A stretch of DNA of 64,000 nucleotides from Myxococcales bacterium (GTDB taxonomy: Bacteria; Myxococcota; Polyangia; Nannocystales; Nannocystaceae): contig JAEUJW010000037.1 of NCBI GenBank assembly GCA_016793465.1, positions 61,577 to 125,576 on the forward strand, read 5' to 3'. Within the stretch, counting starts at the first letter, position 1; each line of letters starts with the position of its first letter. This document shows, in pieces, positions 9,884 to 19,679 of the stretch. The translations under genes were made by a program, and so were the position numbers. The notes beneath the pieces are model-generated. The model was not told the origin of the DNA. It was given only the letters and a program-made list of their open reading frames with translations, and searched no databases.

Positions 9884-11677
9884 CTACCGCGCCCCGCCGG
9901 CCATCGCCGCGGCGCGCAGCATGCCGCCGCGGTTGCCCACGCGGTCGCACATCACGTACGGCTTTAGCTGGCGGTTGCCCTGCTCGTCGACCGCGAGGTT
10001 GGTGTCGTAGACCATCAGCCGCCGCACCTTGGCGTCGTTCGGCGAGATCTCCCCGCGCGCCTTGTCGGCCAGGCACTGGTGGAACGCGAAGCGGGCCGTC
10101 ACCTTGCCGGCCTTCATGGTCGCCAGCTCGCGGTACAGGGCCACCCGCGCCTCCGCGAGCCCCTCCGGCGTGGCCGTCTCCTTGCGCTCGACCGCCGCCA
10201 GCACGAAGCCGTCCGGCGTCTCGAACACCTGGTCGATGAACTCCGCCTTCGGGTCGGCCGCCCACGCCGCGTTGGTCAGGTCGGGGTTCTGCCCGAGCCC
10301 GGGGATCGGCCGCTCCTTGGTGAACAGCCCGGTGACCCGCAGCTCCGGCGTCGTCCCGCTCGCCGTCGGCGGCGCGCCCGTGCCGGCCTCGTCCGCGAGC
10401 CCGAGCGCGTCGATGCCCGGCTTGTCCTGCCCCATCGCGTCCGGACTCTTGAACAGGTCGGTCAGCTTCTTGCCGTCCTTCAGCGCCTGCAGCGCCTCGG
10501 CCGCGGCCTGCTTGGCCAGCTCCTTGCCGCGCTCGCGCATCACCGCCTCCTCGGCCAGCTCGCGCAGCGCCTCCTCCTGCGTCACGTCGCCCTCGCGCGC
10601 CCCGTCGACGCGCACGATGTAGAACGCCTCGTCGCTCTCGACCACCTTCGAGCTGGTGCCGACGGCCAGGCCCTTCGCCGTGTCGTCGATCACCGGGTCG
10701 AGCCCCGAGCCCGTCTCCGCCGACACCCACCCGCGGTCGCCGCCCCGCGGCGCCGAGTCCGGGTCCTCCGACGTCTCGCGCGCCACCTTGCGAAAGTCCT
10801 CGCCCGCCGCCAGCTTCCTGGCCGCCCCGTCGATCTTGGCCCGCGCCGCCTTCAGCGCCGCGTCGTAGGCGGCCCGGGTCGGCTTGTCGGCGTCCTCGGC
10901 CGGCTTGCCCGGCTTCTTGACCTGCATGAAGCGCAAGCGCAGCTGCTTCGGCAGCTTGTTGAAGCGCGAGCCCTGGGCCTCGAACTGCTTGACCAGCTCG
11001 TCCTTGTGGGCCTCCTGGTACTTGCCGATCTCCGCCTCGTCGGCGTCGACGAGGTCGGCGAAGCGCAGCTGCTCGAACCGCACGTAGCGCAGCGACAGCT
11101 TGTTCTGCCGCTTCTCGTACTCGGCCTGCAGCTCGGCCTCGCTGACCGTCACCGACGCGGCCACGAGGTCGCGGACCGTGCGCGCGAGCAGCTCCTGGCG
11201 CTGGTACTCGAGGTACTTCGGCTCGGTCACCGCGAACTGCGGCAGGAAGTTGCGCTTGAACAGCTCGTAGTTGAACGGCGAGTCGCCGAGCCAGTCGTAG
11301 GTGTTGCCGAGCACGATCACGTGCCCGTCCGACGTCATGTCCTCGGCGTCCTCCTTGACCGTCGCCAGCCCGAGGCGCTCGCCGAGCCTGGCCAGCACGC
11401 GGCGCTCGACGATCGCGTCGAGCACCTCCTCCTTCAGCCCCATCATCTCGGCGAACTGCGCGTCCTTGGGGGCCAGCCCCGCGATCGTGATCGCCTGCAG
11501 CTGGTACTGGTAGTCCTCGTCGCTGATCTTGGTCCCGTAGGCCTTGGCCAGCGGCTCGACGCCGCAGGTGATCGCGTCGCTCGGGAGGCCGAAGCTCAGG
11601 CCGAAGCCGAGCGCCAGCACGCCGAGGAACAACCACACGACGATTTGCTTGAGGGAGCTTCGCAGGGCGGACATCAT
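9884..11677 (-). CDS. SurA/PpiD-like peptidyl-prolyl cis-trans isomerase
   Basis: A membrane-anchored periplasmic folding factor of about 598 residues. One N-terminal helix (QIVVWLFLGVLALGFGLSF) anchors it. A SurA/PpiD-type helical chaperone region follows, including a YLEYQRQELLARTVRDLV segment. A parvulin (PpiC) domain lies around the motif DFRKVARETSEDPDSAPRGG and continues with DRGWV and FYIVRVD. It would help outer-membrane and secreted proteins fold, which suits a window so rich in exported proteins. Start: tandem ATGs at 11677 and 11674 just before the helix; an ATG at 11701 is also in frame but adds nothing. It is divergent from mreB and precedes the gene at 9869. Confidence 0.85.
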   Translation of the reverse strand: MMSALRSSLKQIVVWLFLGVLALGFGLSFGLPSDAITCGVEPLAKAYGTKISDEDYQYQLQAITIAGLAPKDAQFAEMMGLKEEVLDAIVERRVLARLGERLGLATVKEDAEDMTSDGHVIVLGNTYDWLGDSPFNYELFKRNFLPQFAVTEPKYLEYQRQELLARTVRDLVAASVTVSEAELQAEYEKRQNKLSLRYVRFEQLRFADLVDADEAEIGKYQEAHKDELVKQFEAQGSRFNKLPKQLRLRFMQVKKPGKPAEDADKPTRAAYDAALKAARAKIDGAARKLAAGEDFRKVARETSEDPDSAPRGGDRGWVSAETGSGLDPVIDDTAKGLAVGTSSKVVESDEAFYIVRVDGAREGDVTQEEALRELAEEAVMRERGKELAKQAAAEALQALKDGKKLTDLFKSPDAMGQDKPGIDALGLADEAGTGAPPTASGTTPELRVTGLFTKERPIPGLGQNPDLTNAAWAADPKAEFIDQVFETPDGFVLAAVERKETATPEGLAEARVALYRELATMKAGKVTARFAFHQCLADKARGEISPNDAKVRRLMVYDTNLAVDEQGNRQLKPYVMCDRVGNRGGMLRAAAMAGGAR

Positions 11678-11841
11678 GGGCACCGGGAAGGTAGCGCCCA
11701 TGCCCCGCGGTGTGAAACCCCGCGCGCCGGTCCGGAATCTCGACCCCCTGTGAGGAGTAGTCGGCCCGGATCGCCAGCAAACCCCGTCAGATCGACCGGC
11801 TGCCGGGCCCTGGCCCCCGCGCGCGAAACCGTGAGAAATAG

Positions 11842-12966
<1,125 letters not shown>

Positions 12967-12982
12967 CCGAAGTGGCGGCACC

Positions 12983-13858
12983 ATGGCCTATCGCAGCGCC
13001 CGCTCCGCCGTGCTAGTCGCCTTCCTCCTGGGCATCCCCGTCCTCCTGCTGCGCGCCGCCACCCAGGACCCGCAGGGCCTCAGCTCGTTCGACCGCGCGG
13101 TCCGCCGCGTCGGCGGCCCGCTCGAGGCCGGGGTCTCGTACGCCGCCGGCACCGTCGGCCGGTTCTTCGAGCGCTGGGTCCTGCAGGCCCGCCTGCAGCA
13201 GGAGAACGAGGACCTCGCGACCGACAACCGCGAGCTCCGCCGCCAGCTGCGCGCCCTCGCGGCCGTCGAGGACGAGAACCGCGAGCTCCGCCGCTCCCTG
13301 CAGATGCGCGACAAGGTCCCCGAGGACATGATCGCCGCCGAGATCTCCGGCGTCGAGCAGTCGCCGTACTTCCGCGTGGTCAAGCTGACGATCGACCGCG
13401 GCACCGGCTACGTGCGCCCCGGCATGGCCGTGATCACCGACGCCGGCGTGGTCGGCCGGGTCGACCGCGCCGACGAGTCGCACGCCGACGTCATGCTGCT
13501 CACCGACCCCCGCTCGAAGATCGCCGTCGAGGTCGCCCGCACCCGCGCCCCCGGCATCCTCGTCGGCGCCGACGAGGACTCGTGCACCGTCGACCTGCCC
13601 GCCGACTTCGCCACCCAGGTCGGCGACTTCATCCAGACGTCCGGCGTCGACGAGCTGTTCCCCCGCGGCCAGCCGATCGGCCAGGTCACCCAGGTCGAGG
13701 ACGTCGCCGGCGACCGCCAGCGCGTGCGCGTCGTCCCGGCCGTCCGCTTCGACCGCCTCGACATGGTCTGGGTCGTGCTCGCCGCCGCCCCGCCGCCCGA
13801 CCCCAACGAACCCGCCCGCAAACCCCCCGTCGCCGCCGGCCTCGGCCCGCTCCGGTGA
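12983..13858 (+). CDS. mreC: Rod-shape determining protein MreC
   Basis: 291-residue bitopic periplasmic scaffold of the elongasome that links MreB to PBP2. An N-terminal helix (VLVAFLLGIPVLLLRAA) anchors it. A coiled coil follows at about 65-115 with heptads such as LQQENEDLATDNRELRRQL, then the two beta domains with the family phrases GTGYVRPGMAVIT and DAGVVGRVDRA. It begins 16 bases after mreB and is followed at 4 bases by mreD. A short Pro-rich tail ends the protein. Confidence 0.94.
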   Translation: MAYRSARSAVLVAFLLGIPVLLLRAATQDPQGLSSFDRAVRRVGGPLEAGVSYAAGTVGRFFERWVLQARLQQENEDLATDNRELRRQLRALAAVEDENRELRRSLQMRDKVPEDMIAAEISGVEQSPYFRVVKLTIDRGTGYVRPGMAVITDAGVVGRVDRADESHADVMLLTDPRSKIAVEVARTRAPGILVGADEDSCTVDLPADFATQVGDFIQTSGVDELFPRGQPIGQVTQVEDVAGDRQRVRVVPAVRFDRLDMVWVVLAAAPPPDPNEPARKPPVAAGLGPLR

Positions 13859-13862
13859 TCCG

Positions 13863-14429
13863 ATGCCCCGCGCCGTCGTCACCCTCCTGCTCGGCTGGCT
13901 CCTCCTCGCCAGCGTCGCCGGCCTCGGCCACAGCCTCGGCCTCACCATCATGCTGCCGGCGACGAGCGCGATCCTCCTGGTCCGCCTCGCCTTCGCCCGC
14001 GACCAGTCGGTCCCGCTCGGCCTCGCCGTCGCGCTCGGCCTCGGCTACCTCGAGGACCTTCACCAGGGCACCCCCGTCGGCGTGCTCTGCCTCGCCCACG
14101 GCCTCGCCTACCTGCTCACGGTCTGGGCCGCCACCCGCATCGCCGTCGAGGGCCCGGTCGTGCGCGCCCTCGTCGCCGGCCTGCTCGCCGCCGCCGTCGA
14201 CCTCGTCACCTTCGCCGAGCTCATGCTGCTCGCCGAGCCCCTCGGCATCGAGCCCCGCGCCCTGCTGAGCGCCTTGCCGGCGCTGCGCTGGCACGCGCTC
14301 GCCACCCTGCTCGCCACGCCCGCGGTGTGGTGGCTCGCCGACCTCGTGCTGCGGCGCCCGCACGACCGCCGCCCGACCTACGCCGCCCGGGGAGGCGGCC
14401 TCACACCTGTCTCATGGTACAGGTCATGA
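13863..14429 (+). CDS. mreD: Rod-shape determining protein MreD
   Basis: 188-residue integral membrane protein with about five helices, Leu/Ala-rich throughout, with the MreD-like GYLEDLHQGTPVGVLCLAHG segment. It completes the MreBCD set. It starts 4 bases after mreC. Its last codons overlap a hairpin (CCTCA...CCTGT / ACAGG...TGAGG, 14399-14431) that sits between this gene and the GTG start of mrdA. Confidence 0.9.
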   Translation: MPRAVVTLLLGWLLLASVAGLGHSLGLTIMLPATSAILLVRLAFARDQSVPLGLAVALGLGYLEDLHQGTPVGVLCLAHGLAYLLTVWAATRIAVEGPVVRALVAGLLAAAVDLVTFAELMLLAEPLGIEPRALLSALPALRWHALATLLATPAVWWLADLVLRRPHDRRPTYAARGGGLTPVSWYRS

Positions 14430-14439
14430 GGGCCCCGCC

Positions 14440-16626
14440 GTGACCGACATCCGCCAGCCCGAGGACCTCCGCCAGCTGCGCCCGCGGCTGCAGGCCATGG
14501 TGCTGCTGGTCATCCTCGCGTTCATCGCCCTGCTCGGGCGGGCCTGCCAGCTGCAGGTCCTCGAGGGCGAGCACTACGTGCGCAAGGCCGAGCGCAACTT
14601 CATCGACACCATCGAGGTGCCCGCCCCGCGCGGCCGCATCTTCGACGCCCAGGGCCGCCCGCTCGCCAACAACCGCCCGTCGTACACGCTGTGGGTCACC
14701 CCGCGCCCGCGCCTCGTGCTCGAGGACGACCCCGGCAAGCAGAGCGGCCAGCGCGTCGCCCTCACTGACGGCCAGATCGACGCGCTCGCCGAGCTCATCG
14801 ACTTCGTCGACCGCGACGACCGCCGCGAGTTCACCGACAAGATCGTCAGCCGCCGCGACGGCGACAGCGGCTTCTACCCGGTCGCCGTGCGCCAGAACCT
14901 GACCTGGGCCGAGTACGCGAGGATCCAGACCCGCCGCGCCGCGCTCGGCGACTGGCTCGAGATCCGCGAGTCCGCCCGCCGCTACTACCCCGCCGGCGAG
15001 CTGTCGGCGTTCGTCACCGGCTACGTCGGCGAGGCCACGCCCGACATGCTGGCCCGCCCCGGCAGCAACTACCGCCCCGGCGACCGCGTCGGCAAGACCG
15101 GCATCGAGCGCCAGTGGGAGAACTACCTGCGCGGCCGCCCCGGCAAGCGCTCGCGCGTGGTCGACAACCGCCACCGCCCGGTCAAGGACCCGCCGCCCGA
15201 CGCCCGGGCCGCGCTCCCGCCCGACGAGGACCCGATCCCCGGCCAGGACATCCACCTCACCCTCGACCTCGCGCTGCAGCAGGTCGCCGCCGAGGCGTTC
15301 GCCGACAAGCAGGCCGGCGGCCTGGTGGCCATGGACCCGCGCACCGGCAAGATCCTCGCCATGCTCTCGGTCCCCGCGATCGACCCCAACCGCTGGCAGC
15401 AGCCGATCGCCCGCGACCAGTACACCGCCTGGTCGAAGTCCCCATTAAAGCCGTTCATCGACCGCACCGTGCAGGAGCACTACTTCCCCGGCTCGACCTA
15501 CAAGGTCGTCTCGGCCCTCGGCGCGCTCGACGACCCGACCTTCGACCCCGAAGAAGAGATCACCTGCGACGGCTACGTCAACTACGGCGGCCGCAAATTC
15601 AAGTGCACGCACAAGCACGGCCCCGTCAACCTCGAGCAAGCGATCGTGCAGTCGTGCAACGTGTACTTTTATACGCTGGCGATCGACAAGAACCTCGACC
15701 TCGAGGCCATGGAGAAGTTCGCCCGCCGCCTCGGCCTCGGCGAGCGCACCGGCCTCGGTTTAAATAGCGAGGCCAAGGGCCGCATCCCCACCGAGGCCTT
15801 CGAGGCCCGCGAGGGCACCTACCAGCGCGGCGTCCGCCTCAACAGCGCGATCGGCCAGGGCAACGTGACCGCCACCGTCCTCCAGATCGCCGTCATGTAC
15901 GCCGCGATCGCCAACGGCGGCACCGTGCTCACGCCCTACCTCGTCGACCGCATCCGCACCGAGGACGGCCGCCTGGTGTTCCAGGCCGAGCCCAAGGCCC
16001 GCACCGACCTCGAGAAGATCCACGGCGCCGACCGCAACCGCATCCACGCCGGCCTCGTCGGCGTCGTCAACAACGAGCTCGGCACCGCCTACAGCGAGCG
16101 CCCCGACAACATCCTCGTCGCCGGCAAGACCGGCACCGCCCAGGTCGGCGCGTCCGACCGCGTCGTCGCCGACAAGGACGCCCCGCTCGACGGCTTCAAC
16201 ACCACCCAGGACCACTCCTGGTTCGCCGGCTACGCCCCAGCCGACGACCCGCAGATCGTCGTCGTCGCGTTCGTCGAGCACGGCGGCGCCGGGGCCGACG
16301 CCGCCGCGCCGATCGTCATGACCGTCACCGAGGCCTACCTCGGCCGCAGCAGCGAGGTCGTCGGCGGCCCGGTGGCGCGCCGCGCCGGCGTGCCCCCGCC
16401 GCTCCCGGGCCAGCGCGCCCGCGAGGCCGCCGCGCGCGAGGACAGCACCGTGCCGAGCCCCGACCGCGAGGTCGCCCTCACCGGCGCCCGCCTGCCCGGC
16501 GACCGCCCGCTCGTCGGCGACCTGCCGAGCGAGCCCGAGACCGACCTGACGCGCACCGCCACCCCCGGCAAGAAGCCGCCGCAAAAGCCCGGCAAGCCCG
16601 CCGCCCCCGCGAAGGAGGCCCCGTGA
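14440..16626 (+). CDS. mrdA: Penicillin-binding protein 2, elongasome transpeptidase
   Basis: 728-residue class B PBP that crosslinks peptidoglycan during elongation. One N-terminal helix (MVLLVILAFIALLGRACQL) is followed by a PBP dimer domain and the transpeptidase domain with SxxK at Ser352-Lys355 (GSTYK), SCN at 405 and KTGTA at Lys563. It is about 90 residues longer than the common form because of a Pro/Arg-rich C-terminal tail after residue 640. GTG start at 14440 is set by the distance to mreD and the family N-terminus. The last four bases overlap rodA (GTGA). Three A/T-rich codon islands lie at 15444, 15667 and 15759. Confidence 0.95.
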   Translation: MTDIRQPEDLRQLRPRLQAMVLLVILAFIALLGRACQLQVLEGEHYVRKAERNFIDTIEVPAPRGRIFDAQGRPLANNRPSYTLWVTPRPRLVLEDDPGKQSGQRVALTDGQIDALAELIDFVDRDDRREFTDKIVSRRDGDSGFYPVAVRQNLTWAEYARIQTRRAALGDWLEIRESARRYYPAGELSAFVTGYVGEATPDMLARPGSNYRPGDRVGKTGIERQWENYLRGRPGKRSRVVDNRHRPVKDPPPDARAALPPDEDPIPGQDIHLTLDLALQQVAAEAFADKQAGGLVAMDPRTGKILAMLSVPAIDPNRWQQPIARDQYTAWSKSPLKPFIDRTVQEHYFPGSTYKVVSALGALDDPTFDPEEEITCDGYVNYGGRKFKCTHKHGPVNLEQAIVQSCNVYFYTLAIDKNLDLEAMEKFARRLGLGERTGLGLNSEAKGRIPTEAFEAREGTYQRGVRLNSAIGQGNVTATVLQIAVMYAAIANGGTVLTPYLVDRIRTEDGRLVFQAEPKARTDLEKIHGADRNRIHAGLVGVVNNELGTAYSERPDNILVAGKTGTAQVGASDRVVADKDAPLDGFNTTQDHSWFAGYAPADDPQIVVVAFVEHGGAGADAAAPIVMTVTEAYLGRSSEVVGGPVARRAGVPPPLPGQRAREAAAREDSTVPSPDREVALTGARLPGDRPLVGDLPSEPETDLTRTATPGKKPPQKPGKPAAPAKEAP

Positions 16627-17738
16627 CCGCCCTCGGACGCCCGCGCTCGCTCGCCCGCCGCGCCTTCCAGGCCGTCGACTGGGTGATCGTCACCCTCGTC
16701 GCCGGCATCATCACGCTCGCGCTGATCAACCTCAACAGCGCCGGCGCCGGCGACTGGACCGGCAAGATCCAGACCCAGATCCGCTGGCTCGGCCTCGGCA
16801 CGATCGCCGCGCTGATCGTCACCAGCCTCGACTACCGCTTCCTCCACCGCGTCGCCTACGCCGCCTACATCTTCGGCCTCGGCCTGCTCGCGCTGGTGCC
16901 GATGATCGGCGTCATGCGCAACGACGCCCGCCGCTGGCTCGAGTTCGGCGACTACCAGTTCCAGCCGTCCGAGCTGATGAAGATCCTGCTGATCATGGCG
17001 CTCGCCCGCTACATCAGCGACCTGCCGCCGAAGGAGCACAAGCGCCTGCGGCACCTCATCGTCCCGTTCGCCATGTTCCTCGTGCCGGTCGTGCTCATCG
17101 TCAAGCAGCCCGACCTCAGCACCGGCATCATCTGCATCCTCGTGTCGATGACGATCCTCGCGCTGACCGAGCTGACGCTGAAGGCCATCCTCGCCCTGCT
17201 GGCCGCCGGCGTGGCCATGTTCATGCTCGGCTGGGCGTTCTTCATGCACAGGTACCAGCGCTCGCGCATCGACGTGTGGCTCAACCCCGAGGCCTACGCC
17301 GACAACGAGGGCTACCAGACCATCCAGGCCATGATCGGCGTCGGCAACGGCGGCATCCTCGGCCGCGGCGTCGGCAAGGGCACCCAGAACGTGCTCGACT
17401 TCCTGCCCTACGGCGACACCGACTTCCCGTTCGCCGTCTACGCCGAGGAGTGGGGGTTCGTCGGCTCCGCCATGGTCCTCGTCATGTTCCTCTGCCTGGT
17501 GCTGTGGTCGATCAACCTCGCCTCCCAGGCCCGCGACCGCTTCTCCGCCCTACTGTGCATCGGCGTGGCCTCGCTGTTCTTCTTCCACGTCTGCCTCAAC
17601 GTCGGCATGGTCCTCCAGCTCGTGCCCGTCACCGGCATCACCATCCCGTTCTTCAGCGTCGGCGGCTCCAACGCCCTGGCGATGATGCTCGGCATCGGCA
17701 TCCTCATGAGCGTGAGCCGCTCCCGCCTGCGGCCCTGA
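16623..17738 (+). CDS. rodA: Rod-shape SEDS glycosyltransferase RodA
   Basis: 371-residue polytopic SEDS protein (about ten helices) that polymerises glycan strands with PBP2. Family signatures visible are ARRWLEFGDYQFQPSELMK, KQPDLSTG and the final GITIPFFSVGGSNALAMMLGIG. The GTG start overlaps the stop of mrdA by four bases, so the two are translationally coupled and their products would be made in equal amounts. It is the last gene of the operon; inverted TGACGTC/GACGTCA segments in 17765-17835 may end the transcript. Confidence 0.95.
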   Translation: MTALGRPRSLARRAFQAVDWVIVTLVAGIITLALINLNSAGAGDWTGKIQTQIRWLGLGTIAALIVTSLDYRFLHRVAYAAYIFGLGLLALVPMIGVMRNDARRWLEFGDYQFQPSELMKILLIMALARYISDLPPKEHKRLRHLIVPFAMFLVPVVLIVKQPDLSTGIICILVSMTILALTELTLKAILALLAAGVAMFMLGWAFFMHRYQRSRIDVWLNPEAYADNEGYQTIQAMIGVGNGGILGRGVGKGTQNVLDFLPYGDTDFPFAVYAEEWGFVGSAMVLVMFLCLVLWSINLASQARDRFSALLCIGVASLFFFHVCLNVGMVLQLVPVTGITIPFFSVGGSNALAMMLGIGILMSVSRSRLRP

Positions 17739-17837
17739 GCGGCGCGGCGCGACAGCGCGTCGGCGGGTGACGTCGGTCGACCGCCGCGCGACGGTTCGCC
17801 CGCCGCTCGACGGGCGGCCGACGACGTCACGCGGAGC

Positions 17838-18203
17838 TCACGCCCCGCCGAGCTTCGCCGTGCAGCTGCCCGCGTCGCAGGCGCAGCCGCCCCCGCAGTC
17901 GAGCGTGCCGCCGCGACACTCCATCGTGCAGGCGACGTCCCCGCAGTCCGGCTTCTGCGCCGCCGGCACGCACGCGGTCGCGTGGCAGCACGACGCCGGC
18001 ACGCAGTCCGCGTCGACCTTGCACTGCGCCCCGCCGCCGTCCCCCGCCGGCTCGGCACCCTCACCCCCGGCGTCCGCGCCGGCGCCAGCGTCGGCCCCGG
18101 CCGGCGGCGGCGTCGGCCCCGGCGAGGGCGCCGGCTGGTCGAGCGGCTTCTTGCAGGCGAACAGAGTGAACGAGACGACGACGAGGGAGAGGATTCGAAG
18201 CAT
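17838..18203 (-). CDS. Small Cys-rich lipoprotein
   Basis: 121-residue lipoprotein. The lipobox LFAC puts the lipidated Cys at 17, followed by Lys-Lys, so it lacks the Gly-Asp found in most lipoproteins here. A Pro/Ala/Gly/Asp linker leads to a compact Cys-rich module with about 12 Cys (CKVDADCVPASCCHATAC; CGGGCACDAGSC), like small extracellular Cys-knot domains common in myxobacteria. ATG 18203 is preferred over an in-frame upstream ATG because it directly begins the signal peptide. It converges on rodA. Function unknown. Confidence 0.8.
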   Translation of the reverse strand: MLRILSLVVVSFTLFACKKPLDQPAPSPGPTPPPAGADAGAGADAGGEGAEPAGDGGGAQCKVDADCVPASCCHATACVPAAQKPDCGDVACTMECRGGTLDCGGGCACDAGSCTAKLGGA

Positions 18204-18353
18204 GCGGTGTTGTGCACTACCCACGCCCGCCGCGCCGCGCAACTTTCACCCCGGATCCACACTTCATATACGGACCTCCGCGCACGCCGTCACCCTCGAC
18301 GAACGGGCGGGATCGCCGCTGCCCCGAACGACGGGCGCCGCCCCTCTCCCCGC

Positions 18354-18743
18354 TCAGCGAGCGAGCGCCCGCGCGAGCCAGGCGCCGAGCGCCACCATCA
18401 GCATGCCGCCGAACACGTGCAGGCCGAGCTGCCACGCGAACGCGAGCCAGCGCCCGGCCCCCGCCAGCTCGACCGTCACCAGCGCGAACGAGCTGTAGGT
18501 GGTGAACCCGCCGAGCAGCCCGACGATCACGACCGTGCGCGCCGTCCCGGCCGGCAGCGCCGCCGCCAGCACGCCGATCGCCAGGCACCCGATCAGGTTG
18601 ACCGTCAGCATGCCGCCGTTCGGCATGGCCCGCCCGATCGCCCCCGCCTCGAACCTCTGGTCGAGCGTCGCCGCCAGCGCGTGGCGCAGACACACCCCGC
18701 ATCCGCCGGCCGCGAACAACCCCGCCCACTGCGCCGCCTGCAT
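18354..18743 (-). CDS. crcB: Fluoride channel CrcB (Fluc)
   Basis: 129-residue four-helix protein expected to form a dimeric fluoride export channel. The CrcB hallmarks are the N-terminal GGCGVCLRHAL (family GGxxGxxxR), PNGGMLTVNLIG in helix 2 and GLLGGFTTYSSFA in helix 3, where the Thr-Thr-x-Ser-x-Phe box lines the pore. Start ATG 18743 matches the family N-terminus. The leader up to the divergent gene at 18798 is only 54 bases and contains no fluoride riboswitch that I can draw. Length is typical. Confidence 0.87.
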   Translation of the reverse strand: MQAAQWAGLFAAGGCGVCLRHALAATLDQRFEAGAIGRAMPNGGMLTVNLIGCLAIGVLAAALPAGTARTVVIVGLLGGFTTYSSFALVTVELAGAGRWLAFAWQLGLHVFGGMLMVALGAWLARALAR

Positions 18744-18797
18744 GGAACATGCTTCTACACCGCCCCGCGAGCTTCGCCAACGTGATACCCATTTCTC

Positions 18798-19679
18798 ATG
18801 ACTCGCCTTACCTCGTTCGCTTTCTTCGCCGTCCTGTCCGCCTGCGGCGACTCCAAGGATGTCACCGGCGGCGAGAGCCTCACGACCCCGTTCGGCACCT
18901 TCACCGACGGAGAGGCCACCCTCGGCATGTCGTCGGACCCCGCCACCGACGCCCCGACGTCCGGCGCCACCACCGGCGCCTCCGACCCGAGCGACCCCAG
19001 CGCCCCGAGCGACCCCAGCACCCCGAGCGACCCCAGCGCGACCGACCCCTCGAGCCCGAGCGACCCCAGCGGCGGCACCGTCAGCTCCGACCCCGACACC
19101 ACCGCCGGCACCGTCGGCTCCGACCCCGACACCACCGCCGGTCCCGGCTCCGACCCCGACACCACCGCGAGCTCCGACCCCGACACCACCGACACCGGCA
19201 CGCCGGCGGACCTCAGCGGCCTGTTCTTGTTCTCGATCTCGACCGTCATCCAGCCCGACCTGCCGTTCCAGTTCCTGGCCACCGTCGACGCCAGCGGCGT
19301 GCCGACCCTCGCCATCGAGTTCCAGCCGCTCACGCTCGACATCGGCAAGGTCAGCACGCCGCGCCAGCCGTTCGGCGACACCCTGAACCACGAGACGTTC
19401 GTCGAGGGCGACTTCACCTTCCAGATCGACTTCGGCAGCGTCATGCTGCCCGGGCAGACCAACCCGATCACCGGCTCCGACATCACCGCCGACCTCTTCA
19501 TGTCCGGCACCATCATCTCGCAGGACTTCGTGTGCGGCACCATCAGCGGCGACGTCACCGCCCCGCTGATGGCCAGCGTCGACGGCAGCACCTTCGCCGC
19601 CGTCCGCGTCGACGGCCCAGGCGACCTCCCGGCCGAGGTCCCGATCAACTGCACGCCCGACTTCGTCGGCGACCAGTGA
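18798..19679 (+). CDS. Lipoprotein with Ser-Asp-Pro repeat linker
   Basis: 293-residue lipoprotein. Lipobox LSAC with Cys16 then Gly-Asp. Residues 50-135 are tandem SDPSxPS and SDPDTT units, a low-complexity rod that probably carries the domain away from the membrane. The C-terminal 160 residues form a beta-rich domain (FLFSISTVIQPDLPFQFLA; QIDFGSVMLPGQTNPITG) with a Cys pair near the end; no family recognised. The stop codon TGA directly abuts the stop of the convergent P450 gene, with no bases between. Confidence 0.83.
   Translation: MTRLTSFAFFAVLSACGDSKDVTGGESLTTPFGTFTDGEATLGMSSDPATDAPTSGATTGASDPSDPSAPSDPSTPSDPSATDPSSPSDPSGGTVSSDPDTTAGTVGSDPDTTAGPGSDPDTTASSDPDTTDTGTPADLSGLFLFSISTVIQPDLPFQFLATVDASGVPTLAIEFQPLTLDIGKVSTPRQPFGDTLNHETFVEGDFTFQIDFGSVMLPGQTNPITGSDITADLFMSGTIISQDFVCGTISGDVTAPLMASVDGSTFAAVRVDGPGDLPAEVPINCTPDFVGDQ

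Noticed and set aside
18744..18797. Fluoride riboswitch before crcB
   Set aside because: The 54-base divergent gap does not contain the conserved pseudoknot halves of the crcB motif.
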